Source of the DNA: Bifidobacterium santillanense
Lineage (GTDB): Bacteria; Actinomycetota; Actinomycetes; Actinomycetales; Bifidobacteriaceae
Length of the DNA stretch: 64,000 nt
Direction of reading: 5' to 3'
Assembly: GCF_018555385.1 (NCBI RefSeq)
Contig: NZ_JAFEJS010000008.1
Span: forward strand, 1 to 64,000
Shown here: in pieces, positions 25,870 to 33,962 of the stretch
Numbering within the stretch: the stretch's first letter is position 1
How the letters are laid out: each line of letters opens with the position of its first letter
Position numbers and translations under genes: made by a program
The notes under the pieces: generated by a model
What the model saw: the letters and a program-made list of their open reading frames with translations, nothing else
What the model was told of the DNA's origin: nothing
Databases searched by the model: none

Positions 25870-25905
25870 TTGCCCGGCGCCTCCGCCGGCGCCTACGGTC
25901 GGAGC
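25870..25905 (+). promoter_or_regulatory. leaderless promoter of the nuclease-like gene
   Basis: TTGCCC (25870-25875), an 18-bp spacer and TACGGT (25894-25899) are followed by six bases and the ATG at 25906. No separate ribosome binding site with normal spacing is present. Confidence 0.5.
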
Positions 25906-26865
25906 ATGAAGCAACACCGTGAGATCAACGAGCTCATCCGAACGGCGCAATCCGAACGACGATGCGCGTTCGGAGCCACGCATGCGCAACGGCAGGCCCT
26001 GTCGCGTCGTGCGCATGCGCTGGAGCTGCAACAGCCGATGCCCAATCTGTACGCCGATGCGACGTATTGGCGATCGATCACCCCGCCCGAACGTACGTTG
26101 CACATCGCCCGGACCCTGACGTTGAAGCATCCCGATTGGACGTTCGGCGGACTCACCGCCGCGGCCGCGCACGGATTCGAGCATCGGTGGGGGCTCCATG
26201 ACGGGACGGTCACCGTGCTCACCGCGACGCGCGGTTCCGCCACCGGCACCGGCCGGCACGTCACACGACTACACGCCGCACCGGGGCAGACCGCCGTCGT
26301 CGTCCAGGGCATCCCGGTCACGACCCCGGCCCGCACCGTAGTGGATTGCGGACTGACGCTGGACTTCCGGGACGCGCTCGCCGTCGCCGACTCCGCATTG
26401 GCCGGCGGTCTGGCCGTCGCCGACATCCTGGCCGTGTGCTCGCGGCTGCGGCGGGACTGCGTGCCCGTGTTCCAGCTGCTGCGCTACGCGAATCCGGCGA
26501 GCGAGAACGGCGGCGAATCGTTGTCTCGCGGCACGATGATCGAACAGGGGTTCATGGTTCCGGAGGTTCAGGTGACGTTCGTCGACCCGTCCACCGGACG
26601 AACGTATCGCGCCGATTTCGTCTGGCGCCTGCCGGACGGCCGCATCATCGTCGGCGAGCTCGACGGGACCGAGAAGTACGTGAATCCGGAGATGACCGAC
26701 CGCCGGAGCATCCAGGGCGTGGTGCTCGCGGAGCGGGAACGTGAGGCGGCATTGCGGCGCGCCCGCGTGACGACGATATTCCGCTTCACCTTCGACGACG
26801 TCATACGACGGAATCCGCTCGTCGGCAAGCTCCTCGCCGCCGGAGTCCCCCGGAACCTGCGGTAG
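25906..26865 (+). CDS. AbiEi/DUF559-like protein with a Vsr-type nuclease-like C-terminus
   Basis: 319 residues. The N-terminal 200 residues resemble the regulator-like proteins often annotated as AbiEi-type antitoxins in actinobacteria (LTLKHPDWTFGGLTAAAAHG, then VVVQGIPVTTPARTVVDCG). The C-terminal part carries the pattern of a Vsr/DUF559 nuclease fold: Asp at about 237 (YRADFVW), Glu 251 and Asp 253 (IIVGELDGTEKY), Lys 257. This suggests a DNA-acting enzyme, but activity is an inference. No AbiEii toxin partner is adjacent, so it is probably not a classical type IV toxin-antitoxin pair. It is bracketed by two six-copy palindrome arrays, which raises the possibility that it acts on or is dispersed with them. 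An upstream frame extension to 25678 runs through the repeats and is rejected. Confidence 0.75.
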   Translation: MKQHREINELIRTAQSERRCAFGATHAQRQALSRRAHALELQQPMPNLYADATYWRSITPPERTLHIARTLTLKHPDWTFGGLTAAAAHGFEHRWGLHDGTVTVLTATRGSATGTGRHVTRLHAAPGQTAVVVQGIPVTTPARTVVDCGLTLDFRDALAVADSALAGGLAVADILAVCSRLRRDCVPVFQLLRYANPASENGGESLSRGTMIEQGFMVPEVQVTFVDPSTGRTYRADFVWRLPDGRIIVGELDGTEKYVNPEMTDRRSIQGVVLAEREREAALRRARVTTIFRFTFDDVIRRNPLVGKLLAAGVPRNLR

Positions 26866-26898
26866 GCTGCCGGTCTGACGACCGCATCATCCCCGACA

Positions 26899-27198
26899 AC
26901 GAGAGCTACGCGCCACAATGTGGCGGATATCTCTCGCGTAGAGCACCGTCAGCGAGAGATTCCTGCCGCTCTGTGGCAGGGACCGCTCGCTTGGCGCCTC
27001 TGGAGAGAGTGACCTGCCACTTGGTGGCACGAATCTCTCACGGAACTCACCGCCAGAGAGAGGTTTCCGCCATATCGTGGCGCGGACCGCTCGCCCGGCT
27101 CTCCCGGAGAGAGCAGCTTGCCACTTGGTGGCATCAACCTCTCGCTACCGCACGGTCCAGCGAGAGATATCCGCCAGATGGTGGATGATGCCGCTCGG
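26899..27198. repeat. array 2 of 52-bp-period palindromes (six copies)
   Basis: Copies start at about 26899, 26951, 27003, 27054, 27106 and 27159, with the same half-sites as array 1. Copies 3 and 5 share an identical core, GCCACTTGGTGGCA, that also occurs in array 1. It begins 34 bp after the stop of the nuclease-like gene. Confidence 0.85.
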
Positions 27199-27309
27199 TT
27201 GGGGCATACGCCCGGGGATGCGCGGCAAGGCCTTGGAACCGATGGATCCGTTCCAAGCCGCTCCGATACGCCCCGGGGATGCGCGGAGGGGTCGGCTCGG
27301 CCGGAGCGG

Positions 27310-28287
27310 CTAGCCGATGGCGGCGTGCTGGGTGATCCAGGCGTGCATGGTGACGGCGGCTGCGGCGCCGGCGTTGATGGAGCGGACGGAGCCGAACTGG
27401 GAGATGTAGACCACGTCGTCGGCGAGGTCGAGGGCGGTCCGAGTCAGGCCCGGTCCCTCGGCGCCGAAAAGCAGCAGGCAGCGCTTGGGGAACGCGTAGG
27501 TCTCCATCGGCACGGCGCCGGGGATGATGTCCATCGCGATGACGCGCGCGGCCTCGAGCTCGCGGATGCGCGCGTCGGCCGCATCGAGCTCGGCGAGGAA
27601 GGCGGTCTGCGCACGGAGCGAATCACGCGATCCGCGGGCGGCGGCATCGACGGCGAGCCCGGAGACGGGCACCGCATCGGAGGCGGCTATATCCGGTCCA
27701 GATACGGCCGAACCGGCATGTGCGGAACCGGCCATGGCGGGAGCATCAGCGCCCCGCGCGGCCTCGTGCGCGTGGAACGCGGCGGCGGAGGCGCGGGCCC
27801 GCTCGGCGGCGATCTCGCCGGCGATGCGGTTGCGCCAGCACTCGACGAGCTCGGCAATCGAGGGGTGATGCTCCATGTGCTGGTAGAGCTCGGTCATCAG
27901 CGCGCCGTTGCGGTTCCACTTGTGCGGGCCGACGATGTGGACGCGACGGGCCTGGAACGCGTTGGCGGTGCGGACCATCGAGCCGATGTTGAAGTCGTGT
28001 GTCCAGTTCTCGATCGCGACCTCGAAGTCGTGGCGCCCGCGCGCGTCGAGATCGGCTTTGATGGCGGCGACGGTCCAGTAGCGGTAGCGGTCGAGCACGT
28101 TGCGCCGGTCGCCCTCATCAAGCAAGGCGGGATCGTAGCGGAAGCGGTCGGCGTACAGCGGCGAGGCGGGATCGTCGGGGCGCGGCTCGCCCGGACGGGC
28201 ATCGGCCCACGGCCCCACACCGACCTCGCGGAAGACGGGTTCGCCGGAACGTTCGGCCTCGATGTCGATCGGATTGCGCGGGTGCAT
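27310..28287 (-). CDS. SpoU/TrmH family RNA 2'-O-methyltransferase
   Basis: 325 residues. SPOUT motifs are intact: motif 1 NIGSMVRTANAFQA (about residues 90-105), motif 2 CLLLFGAEGPGLT, and motif 3 ISQFGSVRSINAGAAAAVTM, which form the trefoil-knot S-adenosylmethionine site. Between motifs 1 and 2 lies a long Ala-rich insertion (about 165-235) that is absent from typical members. It probably methylates a ribose in tRNA or rRNA; the exact substrate cannot be told. The ATG at 28287 follows GAGGAG; an upstream open extension to 28380 has no family likeness. Confidence 0.9.
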   Translation of the reverse strand: MHPRNPIDIEAERSGEPVFREVGVGPWADARPGEPRPDDPASPLYADRFRYDPALLDEGDRRNVLDRYRYWTVAAIKADLDARGRHDFEVAIENWTHDFNIGSMVRTANAFQARRVHIVGPHKWNRNGALMTELYQHMEHHPSIAELVECWRNRIAGEIAAERARASAAAFHAHEAARGADAPAMAGSAHAGSAVSGPDIAASDAVPVSGLAVDAAARGSRDSLRAQTAFLAELDAADARIRELEAARVIAMDIIPGAVPMETYAFPKRCLLLFGAEGPGLTRTALDLADDVVYISQFGSVRSINAGAAAAVTMHAWITQHAAIG

Positions 28288-28431
28288 GGGACTCCTCGGC
28301 TTGATGCGGATGCGATTCGCCCGCGGCCCGGCGGGCATGACGAACACCCGACAGGCATGATCGGCAAGCCGGCGTGGCATGCGCGACCATGGCGGTCGGG
28401 TGCGGAAAATCGATGAGGCCGATACGGGCGG

Positions 28432-29085
28432 CTAGGCCTCGGACGGCTTCGTCAGTTCGGACTCGTGGAAGACCTGGATGAACGGCACCTCGTGGCGCGA
28501 GCCGTCGACCGGATTGATGACGGTGATCTCGTGCTCGTCCGCGCCCTCGCCGACCTCGCCGACGAGCGAGGCGACGGCCACGACGGACGCACCCTCGTGC
28601 TCGACGATCGAGAAGTCGAGGCTCAGTTCGTTGCCGTTACGCAGCGTGACCAGCGAGCTGGTCTGCACGTACGACTTCTCGGACAGCCACGCGTCGAGCA
28701 GGACGACGCGCTTGCCCTTGATGGACGGGCCCTTGATGGACGGGAAGACGAAGTCCATGACGAAGCCGTCGAGGTCCTCGCCGCGGGAGGCGGCGGCCTG
28801 GATGACGGCGCTGACCAGCGGCACGGAGGCGGCGGTCAGGGCGCCGACCGCGTCGAAGTCGTCCACGGAGTAGCCGGCGTCCTCGAGGGTGTCGAGCAGG
28901 ACGTGGCCCATCACCGCGGCGCCGTGGTGGTCGAGCGTGACGCCGTAGAGCTCGGAGAACGGGCGGCCGACCACGCGTTCGCGCAGCAGCTCGCGCAGCT
29001 GGTCGCGCGGGTCGAGGGCGGCGAAGTCGACGGCGCCGCCGCGCAGATCGGCGGGGCCTGTGGAACGGAATCCGGAATCACTCAT
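28432..29085 (-). CDS. phosphoribosyltransferase-like protein with a degenerate active site
   Basis: 217 residues. The layout looks like an orotate phosphoribosyltransferase: a core with DAVGALTAASVPLVSAVIQA and RGEDLDGFVMDF, then KGKRVVLLDAWLSEKSYVQT at the PRPP-loop position. In true PRTases that last segment reads like VVLVDDVVTTG, with two acidic residues and a Gly/Thr loop; here the second Asp is Ala and the loop is changed. It may have lost PRPP binding, or act as a regulator. Pyrimidine genes are not adjacent. The ATG at 29085 (MSDSGFR) is preferred over an upstream one. Confidence 0.7.
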   Translation of the reverse strand: MSDSGFRSTGPADLRGGAVDFAALDPRDQLRELLRERVVGRPFSELYGVTLDHHGAAVMGHVLLDTLEDAGYSVDDFDAVGALTAASVPLVSAVIQAAASRGEDLDGFVMDFVFPSIKGPSIKGKRVVLLDAWLSEKSYVQTSSLVTLRNGNELSLDFSIVEHEGASVVAVASLVGEVGEGADEHEITVINPVDGSRHEVPFIQVFHESELTKPSEA

Positions 29086-29111
29086 AATCTCAAGAGTACG
29101 GCCCGGTCTCG

Positions 29112-30542
29112 TCACGGGCGGTCGGGCTCCGACTCCGGCTCGGCGACCTCCGGCGCGGTCAGCTCGTTGACGTTGGTCTTGTCCGGGTCGAGCAGGGGGA
29201 CCTCGTCGATGATCTTCGACGGATCGATCTTCTGCAGCTTGCGCGCGGTGGGCAGCACGCGGCGCTCGAGACTCGAGGCGAACGTGTTGTACGCGGCCAC
29301 GGTGCGCGTGATCTGGTTGCCGAGCTTGGCGGCGCGGTCGCCGAGCACGGCGAATCGCGTGTACAGCTCACGCGAGAGGTCGAACAGCTCCTTCGCGTCG
29401 TCGGTCAGGCTCTGCTGCTGCCACGCATAGGCGACGGATTTGAGTACCGCCCACAACGTGACCGGCGAGGTGAGGGCGACCTTCTTCGAGAACGCGTCGT
29501 CCATGAGCGTGGGGTCGGTGACGAGCGCGGCCTGCAGCAGCGCCTCGTTCGGAATGAACGCGACGACGAAATCGGGGGCCGTGTCGAACGCCTGCCAGTA
29601 GGCCTTGTCGCCAAGCACGCGCACGTGCTCGCGCAGGGCTTTGGCGTGCGCCTTGAGCAGTTCGGCGCGGCGGGCGAGCTCCTCGGGGCCCGCAGAGTCG
29701 GGGATCTCGCAGGCGCGCTGGTAGTCGGAGTACGGCACCTTGGCGTCGATCGGGATGGACTTGCCGCCGGGCAGGTGCACGACCATGTCGGGCCTCTGGT
29801 CGCGGCCGTCCGCGCCCTTGACGACGACCTGCGTGTCAAAGTCGACGTGCTCGAGCAGGCCGGCCGACTCGACGATGTTCTTGAGCTGCGCCTCGCCCCA
29901 CGCGCCGCGCACCTTGTTGTTGCTCAGCGCCGCGGACAGCGCGCTGGTCTCCTTGTCGAGGCGCGCCTGCTGCTCGTTCAGGCCCTTGAGCTGCTCGCCG
30001 AGCGCGCCCATCTCACGCTTGCGCCCCTCCTCGATCTGCGTGACCTTGGCCTGCAGGGCGTCGAGGTTCTTCTGCACCGGGGCGAGCGCCTCGATGACGC
30101 GGCTCTGCTCCTTGAGCCGCCGCTCCTGTTCGGCGCGCCGCTCCTCCGCGGCCTCGGCCTCCGCGCGGCGACGCTGTTCGGCCGCCTCGAGCGCGGCCTG
30201 CCTACGCTCCTCGGCCTCCGCGTCGGCGCGCTCGCGTTCGCGCTGGATGCGCACCTGTTCGGCCTGTTGGGCCTGCGCGAGCTGCGATTTGACGAACGCG
30301 AGCTGCTGGTTCGCGCCGTCGTGCTGCGCGCGCACCTCGGCGTACGCGGCGTTCAGGCGCGCGACCTCCTGATTGGCGGCCGCCTCGCGCGATCTCGCAT
30401 CCTCGATCTCGGCCGTGCGCACGTCACGCGCGGTCTGCTGCCCCTTCGATTTGCCCAGCGCGAAGCCGACGGCTGCGCCCAGCGCGAGACCGATCAGCAG
30501 CACGAGCGCGGCCATGATCCATACAACGGCGTTTCCAATCAT
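29112..30542 (-). CDS. rmuC: DNA recombination protein RmuC homologue
   Basis: 476 residues. An N-terminal membrane anchor (VVWIMAALVLLIGLALGAAVGFALG) is followed by a long Glu/Arg/Ala coiled coil (about 35-200, EERRQAALEAAEQRRRAEAE) and the RmuC nuclease-like domain (about 225-420: VRGAWGEAQLKNIVESAGLL, then RDQRPDMVVHLPGGKSIPID). RmuC limits certain inversions and recombination at short repeats in E. coli. It starts 26 bp upstream of the preceding PRTase-like gene and could be co-transcribed with it. Confidence 0.93.
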   Translation of the reverse strand: MIGNAVVWIMAALVLLIGLALGAAVGFALGKSKGQQTARDVRTAEIEDARSREAAANQEVARLNAAYAEVRAQHDGANQQLAFVKSQLAQAQQAEQVRIQRERERADAEAEERRQAALEAAEQRRRAEAEAAEERRAEQERRLKEQSRVIEALAPVQKNLDALQAKVTQIEEGRKREMGALGEQLKGLNEQQARLDKETSALSAALSNNKVRGAWGEAQLKNIVESAGLLEHVDFDTQVVVKGADGRDQRPDMVVHLPGGKSIPIDAKVPYSDYQRACEIPDSAGPEELARRAELLKAHAKALREHVRVLGDKAYWQAFDTAPDFVVAFIPNEALLQAALVTDPTLMDDAFSKKVALTSPVTLWAVLKSVAYAWQQQSLTDDAKELFDLSRELYTRFAVLGDRAAKLGNQITRTVAAYNTFASSLERRVLPTARKLQKIDPSKIIDEVPLLDPDKTNVNELTAPEVAEPESEPDRP

Positions 30543-30558
30543 GACCCCAAGTAAAGCG

Positions 30559-30840
30559 TCACGATTTGACGAGTCGGGCGATGGCCGCGGACGCCTCGTC
30601 GATCCTCTCGTCGGCGACCTCGCCGCCCTCGCGCGTGGCCTGGGCCACGCAGTGCTTGAGATGGTCGTCGAGCAGGAGCAGGGCCACCGACTTCAGCGCC
30701 GAGTTCGAGGCGGAGATCTGCGTGAGCACGTCGATGCAGTATTTGTCGTCCTCGACCATCTGCTCGATGGCGCGAACCTGCCCCTCGATGCGCCGCAGTC
30801 TGGCGAGCACCTTCGCCTTGTCGTCGCCGTACCCGTGCAT
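30559..30840 (-). CDS. csoR: CsoR-type copper-sensing repressor
   Basis: 93-residue all-helical DUF156/CsoR protein. The three Cu(I) ligands are present as Cys35 (DDKYCIDVLT), His60 and Cys64 (DDHLKHCVAQ), the Cys-His-Cys set of CsoR. When copper binds, the repressor leaves its operator and the divergent copA is expressed. A near-perfect operator dyad lies between the two genes. The ATG at 30840 (MHGYGDDKAKVLARLRRIEG) matches the family start; upstream codons are excluded. Confidence 0.93.
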   Translation of the reverse strand: MHGYGDDKAKVLARLRRIEGQVRAIEQMVEDDKYCIDVLTQISASNSALKSVALLLLDDHLKHCVAQATREGGEVADERIDEASAAIARLVKS

Positions 30841-30905
30841 ATGCGCTCCTTTCCTGCCCGCCGATCGCCCCGGCTTCGATTCATTCCACGGAAAACACCA
30901 TTCAT

Positions 30906-30924
30906 TATACCCCATAGGGGTATA
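30906..30924. promoter_or_regulatory. CsoR operator between csoR and copA
   Basis: TATACCCC-ATA-GGGGTATA is a perfect 8+3+8 dyad of the type bound by CsoR repressors. A promoter-like TATACA follows at about 30929. It lies 65 bp upstream of csoR and 71 bp upstream of copA and would control both. Confidence 0.75.
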
Positions 30925-30995
30925 GGGTATACACTGTCATCAGGAACTAGGATTGTCGCAGGAGCACGGCATCACCGGCACAGGGAGAGGACGGC

Positions 30996-33710
30996 ATGGA
31001 ACTCAACATATTCACCATCGCGGCGTCGCTGATCGGGGCGGCGCTGCTCACCTGGCTCATCGTGCGGTTCTTCTTCGGCACGCGGGCGAGCGCGCACGGC
31101 GAGATGGGCGACGGCGAGCAGCGCGCGACCATCACCGTCAAGGGCGGCTACTCGCCGGACGTCGTGACGATGCGGACCGGCGTGCCGATCGTATTGGACT
31201 TCGACCGACAGGAGACCGGCGAGTGCACGTCGCACGTCGTGTTCGGCGACCTCGGACTCGACGCGATGCTGCCCGGCAACGCCGCCACCGAGGTCAGGCT
31301 CCCCGCGCTCAAGGCGGGCGATTACCCGTTCGCGTGCGGCATGAACATGGTCCACGGCCTGCTGCGCGTCGAGGGCGAGGGCGACGGATCCCTCGGTCCG
31401 GTCGCATCGCCCGGCACCGGCGGCGACGACGACCGGACGGCCGACGCGGACGGGACGCACCGCTCCCCCGCCGCGACCGGCGCCGACTTCGCCGCGGCGC
31501 AGGAGCGCGAGGCCGAGGAGCGCCGCGCGGAGATCGCGCACCTGACCAAGCTCGTCGCGCTCGGCACGGTACTCACACTGCCCGTGTTCGTCGGCATGAT
31601 GCTGCACATGATCGACCACATGCTCGTGCCCGCGTGGCTCATCAACCCGTGGCTGCAGGCCGTGCTCATCACGCCGGTCATGTTCTACTGCGGCGCCCCG
31701 ATCCACCACGTCGGCTTCCCGGCTCTCAGGCACCGCGCGCCGGACATGAACTCGCTGGTCTCGCTCGGCACGAGCGCCGCGTACCTGTACAGCCTGCTCG
31801 TGTGCGTGGCGCCGTGGCTGCTGCCGGAGGGGTCGCGCGAGCCGTACTTCGAGTCGGTGGGCGTGGTGATCACGCTCGTGCTGGTCGGCCGCCTCCTCGA
31901 GACGAAGGCGCGCGAGGGCACCGGCAGGGCCGTGCAGGCGCTGATCGGACTGCGCCCGCGCACCGCGCACCGGCTGGTCGACCCGGAGACCGTCAGGCTC
32001 GCGCTGGACGCCGCTCGGGAGCGGTCCGGCGACACGGCCGACGGCGCGCAGTCCGCATGGCTCGACCCGCACGCGTACGCGGACGTCGACATCGACGACG
32101 TCAAGCCCGACGACCTCATCGTCGTCAAGGCCGGCGAGCGCATCCCGACCGACGGCGCGGTCGTCGCGGGCGAGGCCGAGGTCGACGAGTCGATGATCAC
32201 CGGCGAATCGCAGCCGGTGCGCAAATCGGCGCAATCCGGCGCCGACGCGACGCTCACCGGCGCGACGATCGTGCTCAAGGGGAACCTGCTCATGCGCGCC
32301 ACGCAGGTGGGCGGCGACACGGTCCTCTCGCAGATCGTCGCGATGGTGGCGCGCGCGCAGGCGACGAAGGCGCCGGTGCAGCGGCTCGCGGATTCGATCG
32401 CGCGCGTGTTCGTGCCGGCGGTGTTCATCGTCGCGGTGTGGACGTTCGCGGTCTGGTTCGCGATCGGCCCGCAGCCGGCGCTGGCGCACGCGCTCGTCAC
32501 GGCGGTGAGCGTGCTCATCATCGCGTGCCCGTGCGCGCTGGGACTGGCCACGCCGCTGTCGGTGACGGCCGCGACGGGCGTGGGCGCGACGAACGGCGTG
32601 CTCGTCACGAGCGCGAAGGCGCTGGAGAACGCGCGCCGGATCGGCACGGTCGTCTTCGACAAGACCGGCACGATCACGCGCGGCGTGGCCGACGCGGATT
32701 CGACCGACTGGAGCCGTCCGAGCTATGAGCGCGACCCGATCAAGCCGGGCTCGAAGGAGGCGGTGGCCGCGCTGCGCGACGCCGGCATCCGCACGGTCAT
32801 GCTCTCCGGCGACAAGGCCGACGTGGCCGAGCACATCGCGGCGCGCGTCGGCATCGACACGGTCATTGCGCAGGTCAAGCCCGACGGCAAGGCGTACTGG
32901 ATCGAGCGGCTGCAGCGCGAGCCGCACGACGGGCTCGTCGCGATGGTCGGCGACGGCATCAACGACGCGCCGGCGCTCGCGCAGGCCGACCTGGGCCTCG
33001 CGATCGGCACCGGCACGGACGTGGCGATGCGGTCGGCCGACGTGACGCTGATGAGCGGCGACCTGCGCGGCGTGATCCGCACGATCAACCTGTCGCAGGC
33101 GACGATGCGCAACATCCGGCAGAACCTCGGCTGGGCGTTCGGCTACAACGTGATCGGCATCCCGATCGCGGCCGGCGTGCTCTACCCGTTCACCGGCTGG
33201 CTGCTGAGCCCGATGATCGCGGGACTCGCGATGGCGCTGAGCTCGGTGTGCCTCGTACTCAACGCGAACCGGCTGAACCTCGTGAAGGTCAACGGCGATA
33301 CGGTCGCGCGGCGCGGGCGGATCGCGGCGCAGGGTTCCGGAAACGACGCGCCCGCCGCCTCCGGCTCTCCCCATCAGGGCGAACCGTCCGCCCGCGACGG
33401 ACTGAGGGGATCCGACGGCCCGCGCGTCATCATCGACGAACGCACGTCACTCGCCACGGGAGCCGGCGACGGCCACAACACTTCCCCATCACACAACCAC
33501 AAGGAGAACACCATGGAAATGAATCACATGCACATGCACCACGCGGCGCCGACCGACGGCGAGACCGCGACCGATCCGGTGTGCGGCATGACCGTCGCCG
33601 TGAACGCCGATGCGATCACGCGCGAGTACGAGGGCAAGACCTACTACTTCTGCGGCGAGCACTGCGCGAAGAACTTCGCCAAGGCCCCGCAGATCTTTCT
33701 CGAGCAGTAA
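30996..33710 (+). CDS. copA: copper-exporting P1B-type ATPase with cupredoxin and YHS domains
   Basis: 904-residue membrane pump for Cu(I) export. Order: TM anchor (1-28), extracytoplasmic cupredoxin domain (about 45-130, ligand-like His/Cys/Met in HVVFGD and FACGMNMVHG), charged linker, ATPase core (about 175-790), disordered linker, then a His/Met-rich stretch and a YHS domain (about 840-904, DPVCGMTVAVN, YFCGEHCAKNFA). The core shows TGES (about 402), CPC metal site (511-513), the phosphorylated Asp in DKTGT (about 555) and GDGINDAP (about 651-658). There is no typical N-terminal CxxC metal-binding domain; the cupredoxin seems to replace it. It is divergent from csoR under a shared operator. 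The C-terminal YHS part may also be made separately. Confidence 0.95.
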   Translation: MELNIFTIAASLIGAALLTWLIVRFFFGTRASAHGEMGDGEQRATITVKGGYSPDVVTMRTGVPIVLDFDRQETGECTSHVVFGDLGLDAMLPGNAATEVRLPALKAGDYPFACGMNMVHGLLRVEGEGDGSLGPVASPGTGGDDDRTADADGTHRSPAATGADFAAAQEREAEERRAEIAHLTKLVALGTVLTLPVFVGMMLHMIDHMLVPAWLINPWLQAVLITPVMFYCGAPIHHVGFPALRHRAPDMNSLVSLGTSAAYLYSLLVCVAPWLLPEGSREPYFESVGVVITLVLVGRLLETKAREGTGRAVQALIGLRPRTAHRLVDPETVRLALDAARERSGDTADGAQSAWLDPHAYADVDIDDVKPDDLIVVKAGERIPTDGAVVAGEAEVDESMITGESQPVRKSAQSGADATLTGATIVLKGNLLMRATQVGGDTVLSQIVAMVARAQATKAPVQRLADSIARVFVPAVFIVAVWTFAVWFAIGPQPALAHALVTAVSVLIIACPCALGLATPLSVTAATGVGATNGVLVTSAKALENARRIGTVVFDKTGTITRGVADADSTDWSRPSYERDPIKPGSKEAVAALRDAGIRTVMLSGDKADVAEHIAARVGIDTVIAQVKPDGKAYWIERLQREPHDGLVAMVGDGINDAPALAQADLGLAIGTGTDVAMRSADVTLMSGDLRGVIRTINLSQATMRNIRQNLGWAFGYNVIGIPIAAGVLYPFTGWLLSPMIAGLAMALSSVCLVLNANRLNLVKVNGDTVARRGRIAAQGSGNDAPAASGSPHQGEPSARDGLRGSDGPRVIIDERTSLATGAGDGHNTSPSHNHKENTMEMNHMHMHHAAPTDGETATDPVCGMTVAVNADAITREYEGKTYYFCGEHCAKNFAKAPQIFLEQ
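33513..33710 (+). CDS. YHS-domain copper protein from an internal in-frame start of copA
   Basis: An ATG at codon 840 of copA is preceded by AAGGAGAACACC, a near-ideal ribosome binding site seven bases away. A second product of 65 residues (MEMNHMHMHHAAPTDGETAT, then the YHS domain with DPVCGM and YFCGEHC) would be made from the same frame. Stand-alone YHS proteins of this size exist beside copper ATPases. Alternatively this was once a separate gene fused by loss of the copA stop codon, with the old start kept. Confidence reflects that translation initiation here is inferred. Confidence 0.55.
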   Translation: MEMNHMHMHHAAPTDGETATDPVCGMTVAVNADAITREYEGKTYYFCGEHCAKNFAKAPQIFLEQ

Positions 33711-33882
33711 GCGTTCCGACTCCGCCGGGTGAGTGGGCTCAGCCAGTATTGGGTGAGCCGGCCCGACTGTGTTCCGTCCTCGCCGGCGGGGGCCGGCTCG
33801 CGAAGCGAGACTGGGGGGTGGTCATTCCCGGTGAATCCGCACCACCCCGGTCGGCCCTCGCCGGCGGGGCGAGCATCGTGCC

Positions 33883-33947
33883 ATATGACGAAGCGGCCCG
33901 TCGCCCTTCCCGCACATGGGAAAGGGCGACGGGCCGCTTCGTCATAT
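33883..33947. terminator. long bidirectional hairpin between copA and the aquaporin gene
   Basis: About 30-bp arms (ATATGACGAAGCGGCCCGTC... and ...GACGGGCCGCTTCGTCATAT) with one bulge and a 6-base loop separate two convergent genes. Further inverted and direct repeats (CCTCGCCGGCGGGG twice; GGGGTGGT/ACCACCCC at 33815-33848) fill 33711-33880. Confidence 0.7.
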
Positions 33948-33962
33948 CAGAGGACCATGCCC

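Noticed and set aside
25501..27198. The 52-bp arrays as CRISPR
   Set aside because: The repeats are diverged palindromes, the intervals are about 13 bp, and no cas gene is near.
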